Shown here in pieces: positions 1 to 8,791 of a stretch of 64,000 nucleotides of DNA; positions within the stretch are counted from its first letter, which is position 1; the number at the start of each line of letters is the position of its first letter. The translations under genes were made by a program, and so were the position numbers. Location of the stretch: the NCBI GenBank assembly GCA_016700415.1, contig CP065018.1, positions 1,990,001-2,054,000 of the forward strand, given 5' to 3'. This stretch comes from Flavobacteriales bacterium. GTDB lineage: Bacteria > Bacteroidota > Bacteroidia > Flavobacteriales_F > PHOS-HE28. Below the pieces are notes generated by a model. That model was not told where the DNA came from. It did not search any database and saw nothing but the letters and a program-made list of their open reading frames with translations.

Positions 1-3000
1 TATCCCACGGAAGGCGACTATGTGATCACCCTCACCGCCTCGAACAATCAGGGCTGCGACAACACCGCGACCGATACCGTGCATGTCTATGGCGTACCCC
101 AGCCGGTGATCGGTGCACAGAACGTTTGTGAAGGAGCACCCGCGCAGTTCGCCGACCTTACGGTGACCGCCCCGGGGAACCCGGTCCAGCAATGGCTTTG
201 GGACTTCGGCGATGGTAGCACCGACACGGTTCAAGCGCCTGAACACCTCTATGCCGGAGGTGCCACGTACACCGTGACGCTCACGGTCACCACACCTTAC
301 TGTTCCGGCACAGGCACCTCCACGATCACGGTGGAACCGAAACCGGTGGCCGCGATCAGTGCCGATCCGTTGAGCGGCTGCTCCCCGATGGACGTGACCT
401 TCACCAATGCGAGCACGGGCGCCACGAACTATGTATGGTACTTCGGCGACGGCGGAAACAGCAATGCTTCCGACCCGGTGCATACCTACCTGAACCCGGG
501 GACCGTGGACAGTGTGTATACCGCCCGCTTAGTGGCCAGCACGGCCTCCGGATGCAGCGATACGGTGAACACCGTCATCACCGTGGCCCCCACCGTACTG
601 TCCATGTTCACCCATGATGCACTCCCGGGGTGCGCGCCGTTGGACGTGAATTTCACCAACAACAGCACCGGCGCAACGAACTTCCAATGGGACTTCGGCG
701 ACGGCACGACCAGCACGGTCAATTCACCTTCGCACACCTACGTCAACCAAACAGGAGTGCTCCAAGTGCTGACGGTGACGCTCGCGGTGAGCAACTGGGC
801 GGGATGCAGCAGTACGAGTCAGCAGAGCATCACGGTGTACCCCGCACCCAACTTCACCTTCAGTGCACAGCCGGACAGCGGATGCACGCCTTTGCTCGTG
901 GTATTTCCTTCGGTGATCGGGGCGGTGAGCTACCAATGGAACTTCGGTGATGGAAGTACCGGCGGAGGCCCCACACCGCAGCACACGTACATCAACAGCA
1001 CGGACAGCATGCTCCACTTCAACGTGAGCTTGGTGGCCACGAACGCCTTCGGATGCGTCGACAGTACTTCAGGCGTGATCGTCGTCTATCCCTCGCCGGT
1101 GGCGGCATTCACCATCGCATCCACGTCAGGATGCCATCCGCTGACCACCACCTTGACCAATACTTCCCAAGGTGCCAGCGCGTACCATTGGTCATACGGC
1201 GACGGGCAAACTTCCGATACACTGGCCTCCGTTCATGGGCACAGCTGGTACAATTACCAAGGACCCGGAGCAAGCTCAAACCCGGTGTCCCTCACGGCGA
1301 TCTCCGATGAGGGCTGCACGAATACGGCCACGGCCACGGTACAAGTTTTCCCCCAGGTCCATGCGGCTTTCGTAGCGGACAGCGCTGGATGTTCACCGCT
1401 AAACCCGCACTTCGTGAACCTGAGCACGGGCGCGGGCAGCTACCTCTGGACCTTCGGTGATGGAGGTGGTAGCGCCTCCACGAACCCGGCACATCTGTAC
1501 TCGCAAAGCGGCTTGGCGGACACCTTGTTCCATCCCGTCCTGATCGCCAACTCCTCCTTCGGCTGCAGCGACACGGCAACGACCACGGTGCTGGTACACC
1601 CGGCACCGATCGCACAGTTCACCGCCGCGCCGGCCACGGGTTGCGCACCGGTCACGATCAACTTCCAGGACCTGACCATCGGCGCGGCCTCCATGATCTG
1701 GCAGTTCGGCGACGGCACGTTCCAGAACGCGATGCCGGGCAACATTTCGCACGACTACGTGAACAATGGGACCGGCCTGGTGCAGTATCCGGTACACCTC
1801 ACCGCAACCTCTCCTTTCGGGTGTACGGACACCAGCACCGTTCCTGTAACCGTGTATCCGGCCATCGAGGCCCTTTTCCAACTGCCTGCGGAAGCCTGTT
1901 CCCCGGCAGTGGTCAACCTTACGGATGAAAGCACAGGGACCACGCAAGCGCTCTGGAACATGGGCGACGGCGTGACCCTTGTGGGCACTGACATCACGCA
2001 TACCTACGTGAACCCGGGCACTACGGACATCACCTACACCGTGACCCTGACGGCCACCTCCGCCTACGGATGCACGCGAACCCTCCAGCACGACATCGTC
2101 ATCCACCCCGCACCCTCGGCCTCTTTCATCGCCACGCCTTTCAGCCAAGTATTTCCGGACGCCACGGTAACGTTCAACAACACCACGCCGAACGGCCAAT
2201 GGGGCTACTCGTGGTCCATGGGGGACGGCAGCAACTCAACGGCGGAAGACCCCGCAGCGTACACCTACTCCACATGGGGAACGTACACGGTCCTGCTCAC
2301 GGTGAGCACCGGCATGTGTACCGACACCGCAAGCCAACAGGTCACTATCGTCCCGCCCTTGCCGACGGCCTCCTTCATCGGCAGCGGTGAAGGCTGTGCA
2401 CCTCTTACCATATCGTTCATGAACACATCCCTGCTTGCACAGGGCTATCAATGGCAGTTCGGGGACGGCGCAACGAGCATCGCGGAAAACCCGGTGCATG
2501 AGTACTACACGCCGGGCACCTACACAGTATCGCTTACCGCGTTCGGCATGAACGGGGGCACCAGTACCATGGTGAAGTTGGACTCCGTGATCGTGCATCC
2601 TTCGGCCATGGCCTTCTTCACCCTTCAGCCCGCCGAAGTGGTGGCTCCGACACAGCCCCTGTTCACGTATAACCTCAGCACCAATTCCTCCAGTTATGTC
2701 TGGGACTTCGGTGACGGGAGCTTCAGCAATGACGCGGCACCGGTCCACTACTATCAGACCCCGGGTGTCTTTGACATCTCGCTGATCGCGAACAACGTTT
2801 GGAATTGCCCGGACACTTTCAGCATACCGGGGGCGGTGACGGCCATCGCGGGCGGTGAGATCACCTTCCCCAATGCGTTCACCCCGGGTAACAACGGACC
2901 CACGGACGGCGTATACGATCCGAACAGCTTCGATAATGACATTTTCCATCCGCTGAGCAAAGGGGTCCAGGAATACAAACTACAGGTCTTCAACCGATGG

Positions 3001-3159
3001 GGAGAACTGTTGTTCGAGACGGCGGACATCAACACAGGCTGGGACGGATACTACCGCGGACACTTGTCGAAACAGGATGTATACGTCTGGAAGGCCTACG
3101 CCAAGTTCGTGACAGGAGATGAGAAACGCATGACCGGAGACCTTACACTATTACGATGA
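1..3159 (+). CDS. T9SS-exported multi-PKD surface protein, 5' end outside window
   Basis: The reading frame is open from base 1, where it is already inside a PKD fold, so the true start lies upstream; the GTG at 22 is not a credible start. The visible 1,052 residues contain about eleven PKD domains, each marked by a W/F-G-D-G core (FGDG, MGDG or YGDG variants) and closing with a YTVTLT-like strand. The last ~100 residues form the gliding-motility-associated C-terminal (type B) sorting domain: FPNAFTPG near residue 952, then FNRWGELLFE and GWDGYYRG. Such proteins are secreted by T9SS and displayed at the cell surface, often as adhesins. The stop overlaps the next start as ATGA, so it is co-transcribed with the TPR/PD40 and PorP genes. 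The family call is firm; the ligand or role is unknown. Confidence 0.9.
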   Translation, partial: YPTEGDYVITLTASNNQGCDNTATDTVHVYGVPQPVIGAQNVCEGAPAQFADLTVTAPGNPVQQWLWDFGDGSTDTVQAPEHLYAGGATYTVTLTVTTPYCSGTGTSTITVEPKPVAAISADPLSGCSPMDVTFTNASTGATNYVWYFGDGGNSNASDPVHTYLNPGTVDSVYTARLVASTASGCSDTVNTVITVAPTVLSMFTHDALPGCAPLDVNFTNNSTGATNFQWDFGDGTTSTVNSPSHTYVNQTGVLQVLTVTLAVSNWAGCSSTSQQSITVYPAPNFTFSAQPDSGCTPLLVVFPSVIGAVSYQWNFGDGSTGGGPTPQHTYINSTDSMLHFNVSLVATNAFGCVDSTSGVIVVYPSPVAAFTIASTSGCHPLTTTLTNTSQGASAYHWSYGDGQTSDTLASVHGHSWYNYQGPGASSNPVSLTAISDEGCTNTATATVQVFPQVHAAFVADSAGCSPLNPHFVNLSTGAGSYLWTFGDGGGSASTNPAHLYSQSGLADTLFHPVLIANSSFGCSDTATTTVLVHPAPIAQFTAAPATGCAPVTINFQDLTIGAASMIWQFGDGTFQNAMPGNISHDYVNNGTGLVQYPVHLTATSPFGCTDTSTVPVTVYPAIEALFQLPAEACSPAVVNLTDESTGTTQALWNMGDGVTLVGTDITHTYVNPGTTDITYTVTLTATSAYGCTRTLQHDIVIHPAPSASFIATPFSQVFPDATVTFNNTTPNGQWGYSWSMGDGSNSTAEDPAAYTYSTWGTYTVLLTVSTGMCTDTASQQVTIVPPLPTASFIGSGEGCAPLTISFMNTSLLAQGYQWQFGDGATSIAENPVHEYYTPGTYTVSLTAFGMNGGTSTMVKLDSVIVHPSAMAFFTLQPAEVVAPTQPLFTYNLSTNSSSYVWDFGDGSFSNDAAPVHYYQTPGVFDISLIANNVWNCPDTFSIPGAVTAIAGGEITFPNAFTPGNNGPTDGVYDPNSFDNDIFHPLSKGVQEYKLQVFNRWGELLFETADINTGWDGYYRGHLSKQDVYVWKAYAKFVTGDEKRMTGDLTLLR

Positions 3160-4757
3160 AGAAATCGCAAATACTGCTCCCCATATTGCTCATGGCCATT
3201 TCGCTCAGCGGAACGGTTCAGGCACAACGCGGGTACAGCCGCGCCCAGTACAACATGCTGGACGAGGCACGTACACTGATGGAGGCCGGGCAATGGACCG
3301 ACGCCTACCGGATCTATAAGCGCCTGGTGAACGTGGACACGACATTCGCGGAGACCTATTACGGCATCGGGATGTGCGAGGCCAACATGCCGGACAAGCG
3401 TGACCTCGCTCCCGCCCATTTCGAGGTGGCCGCACGTTATGGCAGCATTGAGGGCACGTACCAACTGGCGCTCGCACGGCACCGCCAACAGCGTTTCGCG
3501 GAGGAGATCACGTTGCTGGACCACTATCGCAATGAGACCGGCCGGGACGTGCCAAACCAGGAGGTGGACCGGCAGATCGACATAGCGAACACAGCACGGG
3601 ACCTCACAGCGGACCCCGTGCACCTGCGGATACGGAACATGGGCGCGTCCATCAACTCTCCCGCACACGACTATTGCCCGCTGGTGACCGCCGACGGGAG
3701 CACGATCTACTTCACCAGCAGAAGGCCCGGATCCATGGGCGGCCAGCGGGATGAGAGCGGTCAGTATTTTGAGGACATCTACACGGCCCAGCGGATGGAC
3801 GACATCTGGACACGCGCCATCAACATCCAGGCGCCGGTGAACTCCGCTATGCAGGACGCGACCGTAGGCCTCAGTCCGGACGGCAATGAAATGATCATCT
3901 ACCGGGCCAGCGACCTGGTGCCGGATGGAGACCTCTTCCTCACCCAACGGGCGCAAGGCGTGTGGAGCACGCCCGAGCGCATGACGGACCAGATCAACAG
4001 CAAGGCCCATGAACCCAGCGCGACCATTTCCCCGGACGGCTCGGAGATCTATTTCTCCAGCGACCGCCCCGGCGGATTTGGAGGCCGGGACCTCTATCGC
4101 ATCCGGCGCCTGCCTAACGGACAATGGAGCCTGCCGCTGAACCTCGGCCCAAAGATCAACACGCCTTATGACGAGGACGCACCATTCCTGCACAGTGATG
4201 GCACCACGCTCTTCTTCAGCAGCAACGGGCACAAGACCATGGGCGGCTTCGACATCTTCAAGGCCGCACTGCTGGACCCGGACATGAACGGATGGGGAGA
4301 GCCGGAGAACATGGGCTTCCCGCTCAATACCGTGAACGACGACATCTACTTCTGCCTCAGCGAGGATGGCCGTACAGGCTATTTCAGCTCCGAGCGGGCA
4401 GGCGGTCTTGGGGGCCAGGACATCTATGAGGTGGTCTTCCCCACCAGCCAAGTGGAGTACCTTTTGGTGCGCGGCGTGGTCACCGACGGCAACGAGGCAC
4501 CCTTAAAGGCGCGGATCATCCTCACGCGATCAGGTGACGACGAGGTATTCGGTATCTACAACACCAATCCAAGCACCGGACGGTACGTCATGGCGGTCCG
4601 CCCCGGCCGTGATTACCATGTAGAGGTAAGCTCCGAGGGCTTCGCGCCTTGGATTTACGACTTCCATGCCGGTGATGATGACACCACCGGGGAGATGATC
4701 CTTGATGTTCCCTTGACCCACAACGAACGAACCGCCGGCGCAACCCCTCAACACTGA
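3156..4757 (+). CDS. TPR and PD40 beta-propeller exported protein (PorE-like, no OmpA domain)
   Basis: A 533-residue protein. Residues 1-23 form a signal peptide ending VQAQ. Residues ~30-150 resemble tetratricopeptide helices (LMEAGQWTDAYRIYKRLV). Residues ~165-430 carry repeated PD40/WD40-like strands with the S.DG..IYFSSDRPGG.GG.D signature seen at least four times. A carboxypeptidase-regulatory-like beta domain follows at ~435-520. T9SS component PorE has TPR, PD40, regulatory and OmpA modules in that order; the OmpA peptidoglycan-binding domain is absent here, so this is better read as a cargo-specific periplasmic or outer-membrane partner than as core PorE. It overlaps the upstream PKD gene by 4 bases and ends 4 bases before the PorP gene, so the three form one operon. 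Confidence 0.85.
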   Translation: MKKSQILLPILLMAISLSGTVQAQRGYSRAQYNMLDEARTLMEAGQWTDAYRIYKRLVNVDTTFAETYYGIGMCEANMPDKRDLAPAHFEVAARYGSIEGTYQLALARHRQQRFAEEITLLDHYRNETGRDVPNQEVDRQIDIANTARDLTADPVHLRIRNMGASINSPAHDYCPLVTADGSTIYFTSRRPGSMGGQRDESGQYFEDIYTAQRMDDIWTRAINIQAPVNSAMQDATVGLSPDGNEMIIYRASDLVPDGDLFLTQRAQGVWSTPERMTDQINSKAHEPSATISPDGSEIYFSSDRPGGFGGRDLYRIRRLPNGQWSLPLNLGPKINTPYDEDAPFLHSDGTTLFFSSNGHKTMGGFDIFKAALLDPDMNGWGEPENMGFPLNTVNDDIYFCLSEDGRTGYFSSERAGGLGGQDIYEVVFPTSQVEYLLVRGVVTDGNEAPLKARIILTRSGDDEVFGIYNTNPSTGRYVMAVRPGRDYHVEVSSEGFAPWIYDFHAGDDDTTGEMILDVPLTHNERTAGATPQH

Positions 4758-4761
4758 GCAC

Positions 4762-5766
4762 ATGCGCGCCCGGTACGGCTTTTCAACTGTAGCGATGCTC
4801 TGCATCCTGGGCCAGGTCACGGCCCAGGATCCGCATTTCACACAGTTCTATGCCGCACCCACTTACCTGAGCCCGGCCTTCGCGGGCACCACGATACAGA
4901 ACCGCTTCGCGCTCCAGTTCCGCGACCAATGGCCGTCCATACCCGGCGCCTTCGTGAGCTACAACTTGGCCGCAGATCAGTATTTGGCCAACCTCAATAG
5001 CGGCATCGGCATCATCGCCACGCGCGACCAGGCCGGCAGCGGGGCCTTGAGCTCCACGAGCTTCGCGCTCCAATATGCCTATGAGATACGCCTGAAACAC
5101 AAAGTATTCCTGCGGCCTGCACTACAGCTTGGCTACGCCAGCCGTTCGGTGGACTATTCCAAGCTCGTGTTCAACGACCAGCTCGCGCGCGGAGGGGAGG
5201 TCGCGACCTATGAATACTACGATGGACGCAAGAAGGGGTACTCCGACATCGGCTCCGGCCTGTTGTTCTTCACACCGAAAATGTGGTTCGGCGTGTCGCT
5301 CCAGCACATGAACCAGCCCAACCAATCCCTATTGGAAAGCGAGGCTGTGCTGCCCCGTCAGCTGAACATGCACGGTGGTTATCGTTTTAAGCTGCGTTCG
5401 GGCGGCATGGTGCGGAAAGATCCACAGTCCATCGTTGCCGCGTTCAACTATCGGGCACAAGGAAAGTTCGACCAGCTGGACATCGGTGCCTACTACGAAC
5501 GCGATCCCATCTTCGCCGGTCTTTGGTACCGCGGCCTGCCCGTGAAATCCTACAAAGCCGGCTATGCGAACAACGATGCCATCGCCGTGCTCGTCGGGTT
5601 CAAGGTGGGCGATTGGCGCTTTGGCTACAGCTATGACATCACCATTTCCCGCCTCGCGTTGAACAGTGGCGGAGCCCACGAGATCACGACCATCTTCGAG
5701 CTGGCGGACAAGCGTAAGAAGCGCTCGATGGCCCGCAGGCGTGTGGTGCCCTGTGCGAAGTTTTGA
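4762..5766 (+). CDS. PorP/SprF family type IX secretion outer-membrane protein
   Basis: A 334-residue protein with a signal peptide ending VTAQ and the family opening DPHFTQFYAAPTYLSPAFAG, followed by the alternating strands of an outer-membrane beta-barrel and a C-terminal F.L.YSYD-like strand (FGYSYDIT). PorP/SprF proteins sit in the outer membrane and are commonly encoded next to the large type B cargo they help anchor or secrete, as SprF is for SprB. It is the third gene of the PKD-TPR/PD40-PorP operon and starts 4 bases after the preceding stop. The basic tail (RKKRSMARRRVV) is unusual for a barrel terminus, but no frameshift is evident. Whether it serves only the upstream PKD protein is inference. 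Confidence 0.9.
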   Translation: MRARYGFSTVAMLCILGQVTAQDPHFTQFYAAPTYLSPAFAGTTIQNRFALQFRDQWPSIPGAFVSYNLAADQYLANLNSGIGIIATRDQAGSGALSSTSFALQYAYEIRLKHKVFLRPALQLGYASRSVDYSKLVFNDQLARGGEVATYEYYDGRKKGYSDIGSGLLFFTPKMWFGVSLQHMNQPNQSLLESEAVLPRQLNMHGGYRFKLRSGGMVRKDPQSIVAAFNYRAQGKFDQLDIGAYYERDPIFAGLWYRGLPVKSYKAGYANNDAIAVLVGFKVGDWRFGYSYDITISRLALNSGGAHEITTIFELADKRKKRSMARRRVVPCAKF

Positions 5767-5838
5767 AGTTGCACTTCACACCTCGTTAATGAGGATCGAA
5801 GCATTGAAGAACGCCGCTCCTCTATAACCAACACTTTT

Positions 5839-6399
5839 TCAACTTTCCTTCAGCCGCACCACATACTCCGCATTCAGCACATCATGCATAGCCCAGAATG
5901 CCGGTGCCGTCCGTCCGTTCAAATGCTCCACCAAGATGTCGAGATGCGAATGCCAACCGCCTGAAACACCAAGCAGGTCCTTGCGATCCGGGAGGCGATG
6001 ATGCGTGAGTATCAGCAGCACATCCTTGCCCATTTCCGATAGCTCAAAAACCACCTCCGACATGGCTTCCGCTCGCGCACCCCATGAGAAACCCAGTAAG
6101 TTGGGCGGCTCGCAGCGTGTGATCTTGGCCACCATTTTGTGGCCTTGGGCATACTTCTCCGGCGTTTCGCTGGGGGCTGCATCCAAAGTGCTGTGCAGCC
6201 AGAACAGTTCCGTCTTGCCGCCGACGTGCAGGTCCATGGCCCCGCTGGCCAACCATTTGCTGCGCTTCTCCGATTCGGTCAGGTAGGCCCAAACGCGCTC
6301 GATCGGGCCGGGCAGCAGACGTTCGAAGCGGATGGTATTCGGTGCTGTGATCTTTCCGTAGGTATCCATGTGTTCGAGTGTTGTTTTTTGGTTGATCAT
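5839..6399 (-). CDS. SRPBCC/AHSA1-family protein, downstream gene of ArsR operon
   Basis: A 186-residue protein of the START/SRPBCC hydrophobic-pocket fold (AHSA1-like): I.APNTIRFERLLPGPIERVWAYLTESEKRSKWLASG at the start, GKMVAKITRCEPPNLLGFSWG-type strands in the middle, and WHSHLDILVEHLNG near the end. Members bind lipophilic ligands or act as ill-defined co-chaperone or stress proteins. Its ATG overlaps the ArsR stop (ATGA), so it is translationally coupled and last in a three-gene operon. An internal ATG at residue 11 is an alternative start and gives the more usual N-terminus. Substrate unknown. Confidence 0.85.
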   Translation of the reverse strand: MINQKTTLEHMDTYGKITAPNTIRFERLLPGPIERVWAYLTESEKRSKWLASGAMDLHVGGKTELFWLHSTLDAAPSETPEKYAQGHKMVAKITRCEPPNLLGFSWGARAEAMSEVVFELSEMGKDVLLILTHHRLPDRKDLLGVSGGWHSHLDILVEHLNGRTAPAFWAMHDVLNAEYVVRLKES

Positions 6400-6734
6400 T
6401 TCGTGTTCTCATCTTCTTCGTGGAGCAGGCGCTCCAAGGCGTCCAATCGCGATCCCCAGAAAGCGCGCGTATCGTCCATCCATTTCGCGGCCGCGTCCAA
6501 GGGTTGCGCCCGGTAGCTGAGGAAGTGCTCACGCCCCACTTTGCGTCGCTTCACCAGCTTGGCTCGTTCCAGCACGAGGATGTGCTTGCTCACCGCGTTC
6601 AGCGACATCTTGAACGGCAGTGCTACTTCCGTTACGCGAGCTTCCCCTTTGGATAGCCGCTGCAGGATCGCCCGGCGCGTGGGGTCGGCCAGCGCGAGAA
6701 GTGTTCGGTCAAGTGTTTGAGGCGCGGCCATCAT
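6396..6734 (-). CDS. ArsR-family winged-helix repressor
   Basis: A 112-residue regulator with the classic ArsR start, LALADPTRRAILQRLSKGEARVTEVA, followed by a recognition helix region (MSLNAVSKHILVLERAKLV) and a wing (RRKVGREHFLSY). No cysteine cluster for metal sensing is present, so it belongs to the metal-independent ArsR group usually paired with SRPBCC genes. It overlaps both neighbours by 4 bases (ATGA). It very likely autoregulates the operon through the palindrome at 7222-7241 just upstream of the first gene. The inducer is unknown. Confidence 0.92.
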   Translation of the reverse strand: MMAAPQTLDRTLLALADPTRRAILQRLSKGEARVTEVALPFKMSLNAVSKHILVLERAKLVKRRKVGREHFLSYRAQPLDAAAKWMDDTRAFWGSRLDALERLLHEEDENTK

Positions 6735-7195
6735 TTCAGTTTACTCTTCTTGCTTTTCGACGCATCCGGCTGTCCTTTCCCCGTGGATATCAACTTCCTA
6801 AGGCTCGAACCAATGTAGTAGTCCCAACCCTTCGAGCAGTCATCTATACATTCCAATCCGGCAAGGCCCACGTGCGTCATGGTCATTCGGGTGCCTGCCT
6901 TGGTGGGTGCGATCTCGAAGACGATATCGGTGCCTTCCCATTCCGCAGTGTCTTTCACGAAGTTCAAATAGCACTTGGTAACATGCCAGACGGCCCGCTT
7001 CCCTGGTTTCGCTTCCGCGATGCGTTGTGTGGTCCTGTGGATGTCACCGAAGGTGACAGTGAAAACATCATCGACAGCCGTCGACTTCCCTTCAGTGTTC
7101 TCGGTCCACCATTCCGTAACACGTGTTATGGCGTCGTAGACGTCATGTGGCGTGGCCTTCACGGTAAAGGTGCTGATGTAGTCCTTCTGTTCCAT
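6731..7195 (-). CDS. SRPBCC/AHSA1-family protein, first gene of ArsR operon
   Basis: A 154-residue SRPBCC protein: FTVKATPHDVYDAITRVTEWW at the N-terminus, a VTFGDIHRTTQRI strand, GTDIVFEI, MTMTHVGL and a C-terminal helix CSKGWDYYIGSSLRKLI. The fold is a ligand-binding pocket, but no activity can be assigned. It is the first gene of an operon with ArsR and a second SRPBCC protein. The 5' region holds a perfect TATATTTG -7 box and an adjacent inverted repeat, so expression is probably repressed by the operon's own ArsR. The lysine-rich C-terminus (SKSKKSKLK) is slightly unusual. Confidence 0.85.
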   Translation of the reverse strand: MEQKDYISTFTVKATPHDVYDAITRVTEWWTENTEGKSTAVDDVFTVTFGDIHRTTQRIAEAKPGKRAVWHVTKCYLNFVKDTAEWEGTDIVFEIAPTKAGTRMTMTHVGLAGLECIDDCSKGWDYYIGSSLRKLISTGKGQPDASKSKKSKLK

Positions 7196-7214
7196 TCGTT
7201 GATCATTCAGGGTA

Positions 7215-7222
7215 CAAATATA
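7215..7222 (-). promoter_or_regulatory. -7 promoter box TATATTTG of the SRPBCC/ArsR operon
   Basis: On the minus strand this is a perfect match to the Bacteroidota -7 consensus TAnnTTTG, 19 bases before the ATG at 7195. It touches the operator at 7222-7241. No clear TTG -33 element is seen at the usual distance. Confidence 0.6.
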
Positions 7223-7241
7223 TTCAACCTTTTGGTTGAAT
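7222..7241. promoter_or_regulatory. Probable ArsR operator, inverted repeat
   Basis: The perfect inverted repeat ATTCAACCTTTTGGTTGAAT has 8-base arms and a 4-base spacer. It lies directly upstream of the -7 box of the SRPBCC-ArsR-SRPBCC operon. Size, symmetry and position fit the operator of a dimeric winged-helix repressor; binding there would block sigma factor access. The identity of the bound protein is inferred from adjacency. Confidence 0.65.
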
Positions 7242-7432
7242 GTAATATCACGACAAAAAAGATGAAGTCGAATTCCCTCCCCGACCCGGCTGTTCCCTTA
7301 CTTGAACTCGTCGCTTCCCGGGTCGTTGTCCGTGTGGCTGAAACCATGTACAGCATCGCCACTGCAACCACCCGGTTCTCCGCGAATGATGACGGATGCA
7401 GAGATAGGACCATTCAGCGTTATCCTTGTGAT

Positions 7433-8644
7433 ATGGTCCGCTGTGCTTTGATCCATCGTGCTCGTCGGCTCGTGCTCTGCTTGACGGTCGCATTTGCGAG
7501 TGCCTTGACGCAGCCAGTCCACGCACAGGTCGAGGACAGTGTGATCGCGCACGTCAGATCACTTATGGCCGACAGGGCTTATGCCAGCGCATACCACCTG
7601 CTCGAGAAGCACGACCCGGATCATGTCAGCGCAACTGCGGCCGTTTTAAGAACGGATATCGTGTTGCAGGGCTTCACCAAGAGCATCGGCCACCAGGTAT
7701 TCGGGCTTAAAGACCTCGGACCTGACGAGGACTTGATCGACTTGCGGAACAGTGACGGGACCTTTGACATGGTGAGTTGGCCTGCCAATGAAGAGCTGAC
7801 CGAATTGCTGAGAATACATTCGGAAGATACCGGGCTCCACAGGGCATTGGCCGATTTCCTCTTCGATGCGGGATCGAAGTACGGTGACAATTGGGTGATG
7901 CCGGGCGACAGCATATATGCCTTGGTCGCGGAGCATTACCGATCCGTGAACGACCACGGCGCCGGGGATGCGGCGAGCTGGTACCGACAAGGATTCGCAT
8001 GGTTGATGCTCGACCGGTCCGATAGCGCGGTGGGGCCACTGACAACAGCCGTTCGACTGGATCCGGGCAACGCGGAAGGACACTACAACCTCGCGTATGC
8101 CAGCATGCAACTGGACCAACGCGATAGGGCCCTTCGTGAAGCGCAGGCCGCCTATGAGATCTATACCGATGGATCGGCACGATCTGATGCTGCTCGGTTA
8201 ACGGGGATCATGTATGAAGAGAAGGAGCTTTTGGACAGCGCGCGCTACTGGTTGGACCTTGCCGATAAAAACGAACCTGATAACTATTACACCTTACGCG
8301 CTTTGTTGAACAATGCCATCCAGGCGCATCGGGACAGCGAAGCATCGATCCGTCAGCAATTCTTCTCCATTGCCCCCGAGAACACCTCAACATATGAGGT
8401 CTTGGACAAGCTCTACACTACCAACGACTCCACATTGATCGCCTTCTATCGTCCCTGTATCGATGCTGCGGACAACTCACCACTGGCGACTGCGAACCTC
8501 CACTTCTTTCTAGGGCGCATGCTATTGGACTCGGACAAGGCTGCCGCAAAAAAGGAACTTGTGGCAGCACGCGCACAATTCGCCGAACTTCTACCTGAAG
8601 ACCACGAGGTTTTCGATGTGATCGATACGCTATTGTCGCGGTAG
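7433..8644 (+). CDS. Exported TPR-containing protein of unknown function
   Basis: The open frame extends far upstream, but the ATG at 7433 is chosen because it gives a signal peptide (LVLCLTVAFASALTQPVHAQ) and 403 residues; upstream codons are antisense to the SRPBCC gene. The mature protein is acidic and largely helical. At least one clear tetratricopeptide unit is present (GNAEGHYNLAYASMQLDQRD), with weaker ones around it and another cluster near the C-terminus. It probably acts as a periplasmic scaffold, but no partner is visible. The next gene is convergent. Function not recognised. Confidence 0.7.
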   Translation: MVRCALIHRARRLVLCLTVAFASALTQPVHAQVEDSVIAHVRSLMADRAYASAYHLLEKHDPDHVSATAAVLRTDIVLQGFTKSIGHQVFGLKDLGPDEDLIDLRNSDGTFDMVSWPANEELTELLRIHSEDTGLHRALADFLFDAGSKYGDNWVMPGDSIYALVAEHYRSVNDHGAGDAASWYRQGFAWLMLDRSDSAVGPLTTAVRLDPGNAEGHYNLAYASMQLDQRDRALREAQAAYEIYTDGSARSDAARLTGIMYEEKELLDSARYWLDLADKNEPDNYYTLRALLNNAIQAHRDSEASIRQQFFSIAPENTSTYEVLDKLYTTNDSTLIAFYRPCIDAADNSPLATANLHFFLGRMLLDSDKAAAKKELVAARAQFAELLPEDHEVFDVIDTLLSR

Positions 8645-8763
8645 CACCAGTGCTTGGCTAGCCTCGTCCAATGTGGAACAAGAGCGACCGGATCATTCAC
8701 CAGTTCCAACAGCATCTGGTCGGAGACGTGAGTGAAATGTCGGGCGTACTCCTCGCGGGTCAT
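8446..8763 (-). pseudogene. Possible truncated small gene (coding-like N-terminus only)
   Basis: The first ~40 residues (starting MTREEYARHFTHVSDQMLLE) look like real protein and resemble a short N-terminal motif seen in Bacteroidota membrane proteins, in which an acidic helix is followed by an LLE(I/L)VN segment. After about residue 42 the frame simply runs antisense through the 3' end of the TPR gene and loses coding character. It starts 28 bases after the stop of the upstream membrane-protein gene, so it may be a truncated second gene of that operon. Low confidence; it could be chance. Confidence 0.25.
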
Positions 8764-8791
8764 GGTGCCGAAAGTATAGGGGGCCCTTTAA

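Noticed and set aside
3096..4451. 451-residue minus-strand frame
   Set aside because: Antisense to the TPR/PD40 gene, Val/His/Ala-rich composition typical of a GC-rich shadow.
6620..7432. Upstream extension of the TPR gene frame
   Set aside because: It is antisense to the SRPBCC gene and lacks protein character; the signal peptide begins at 7433.
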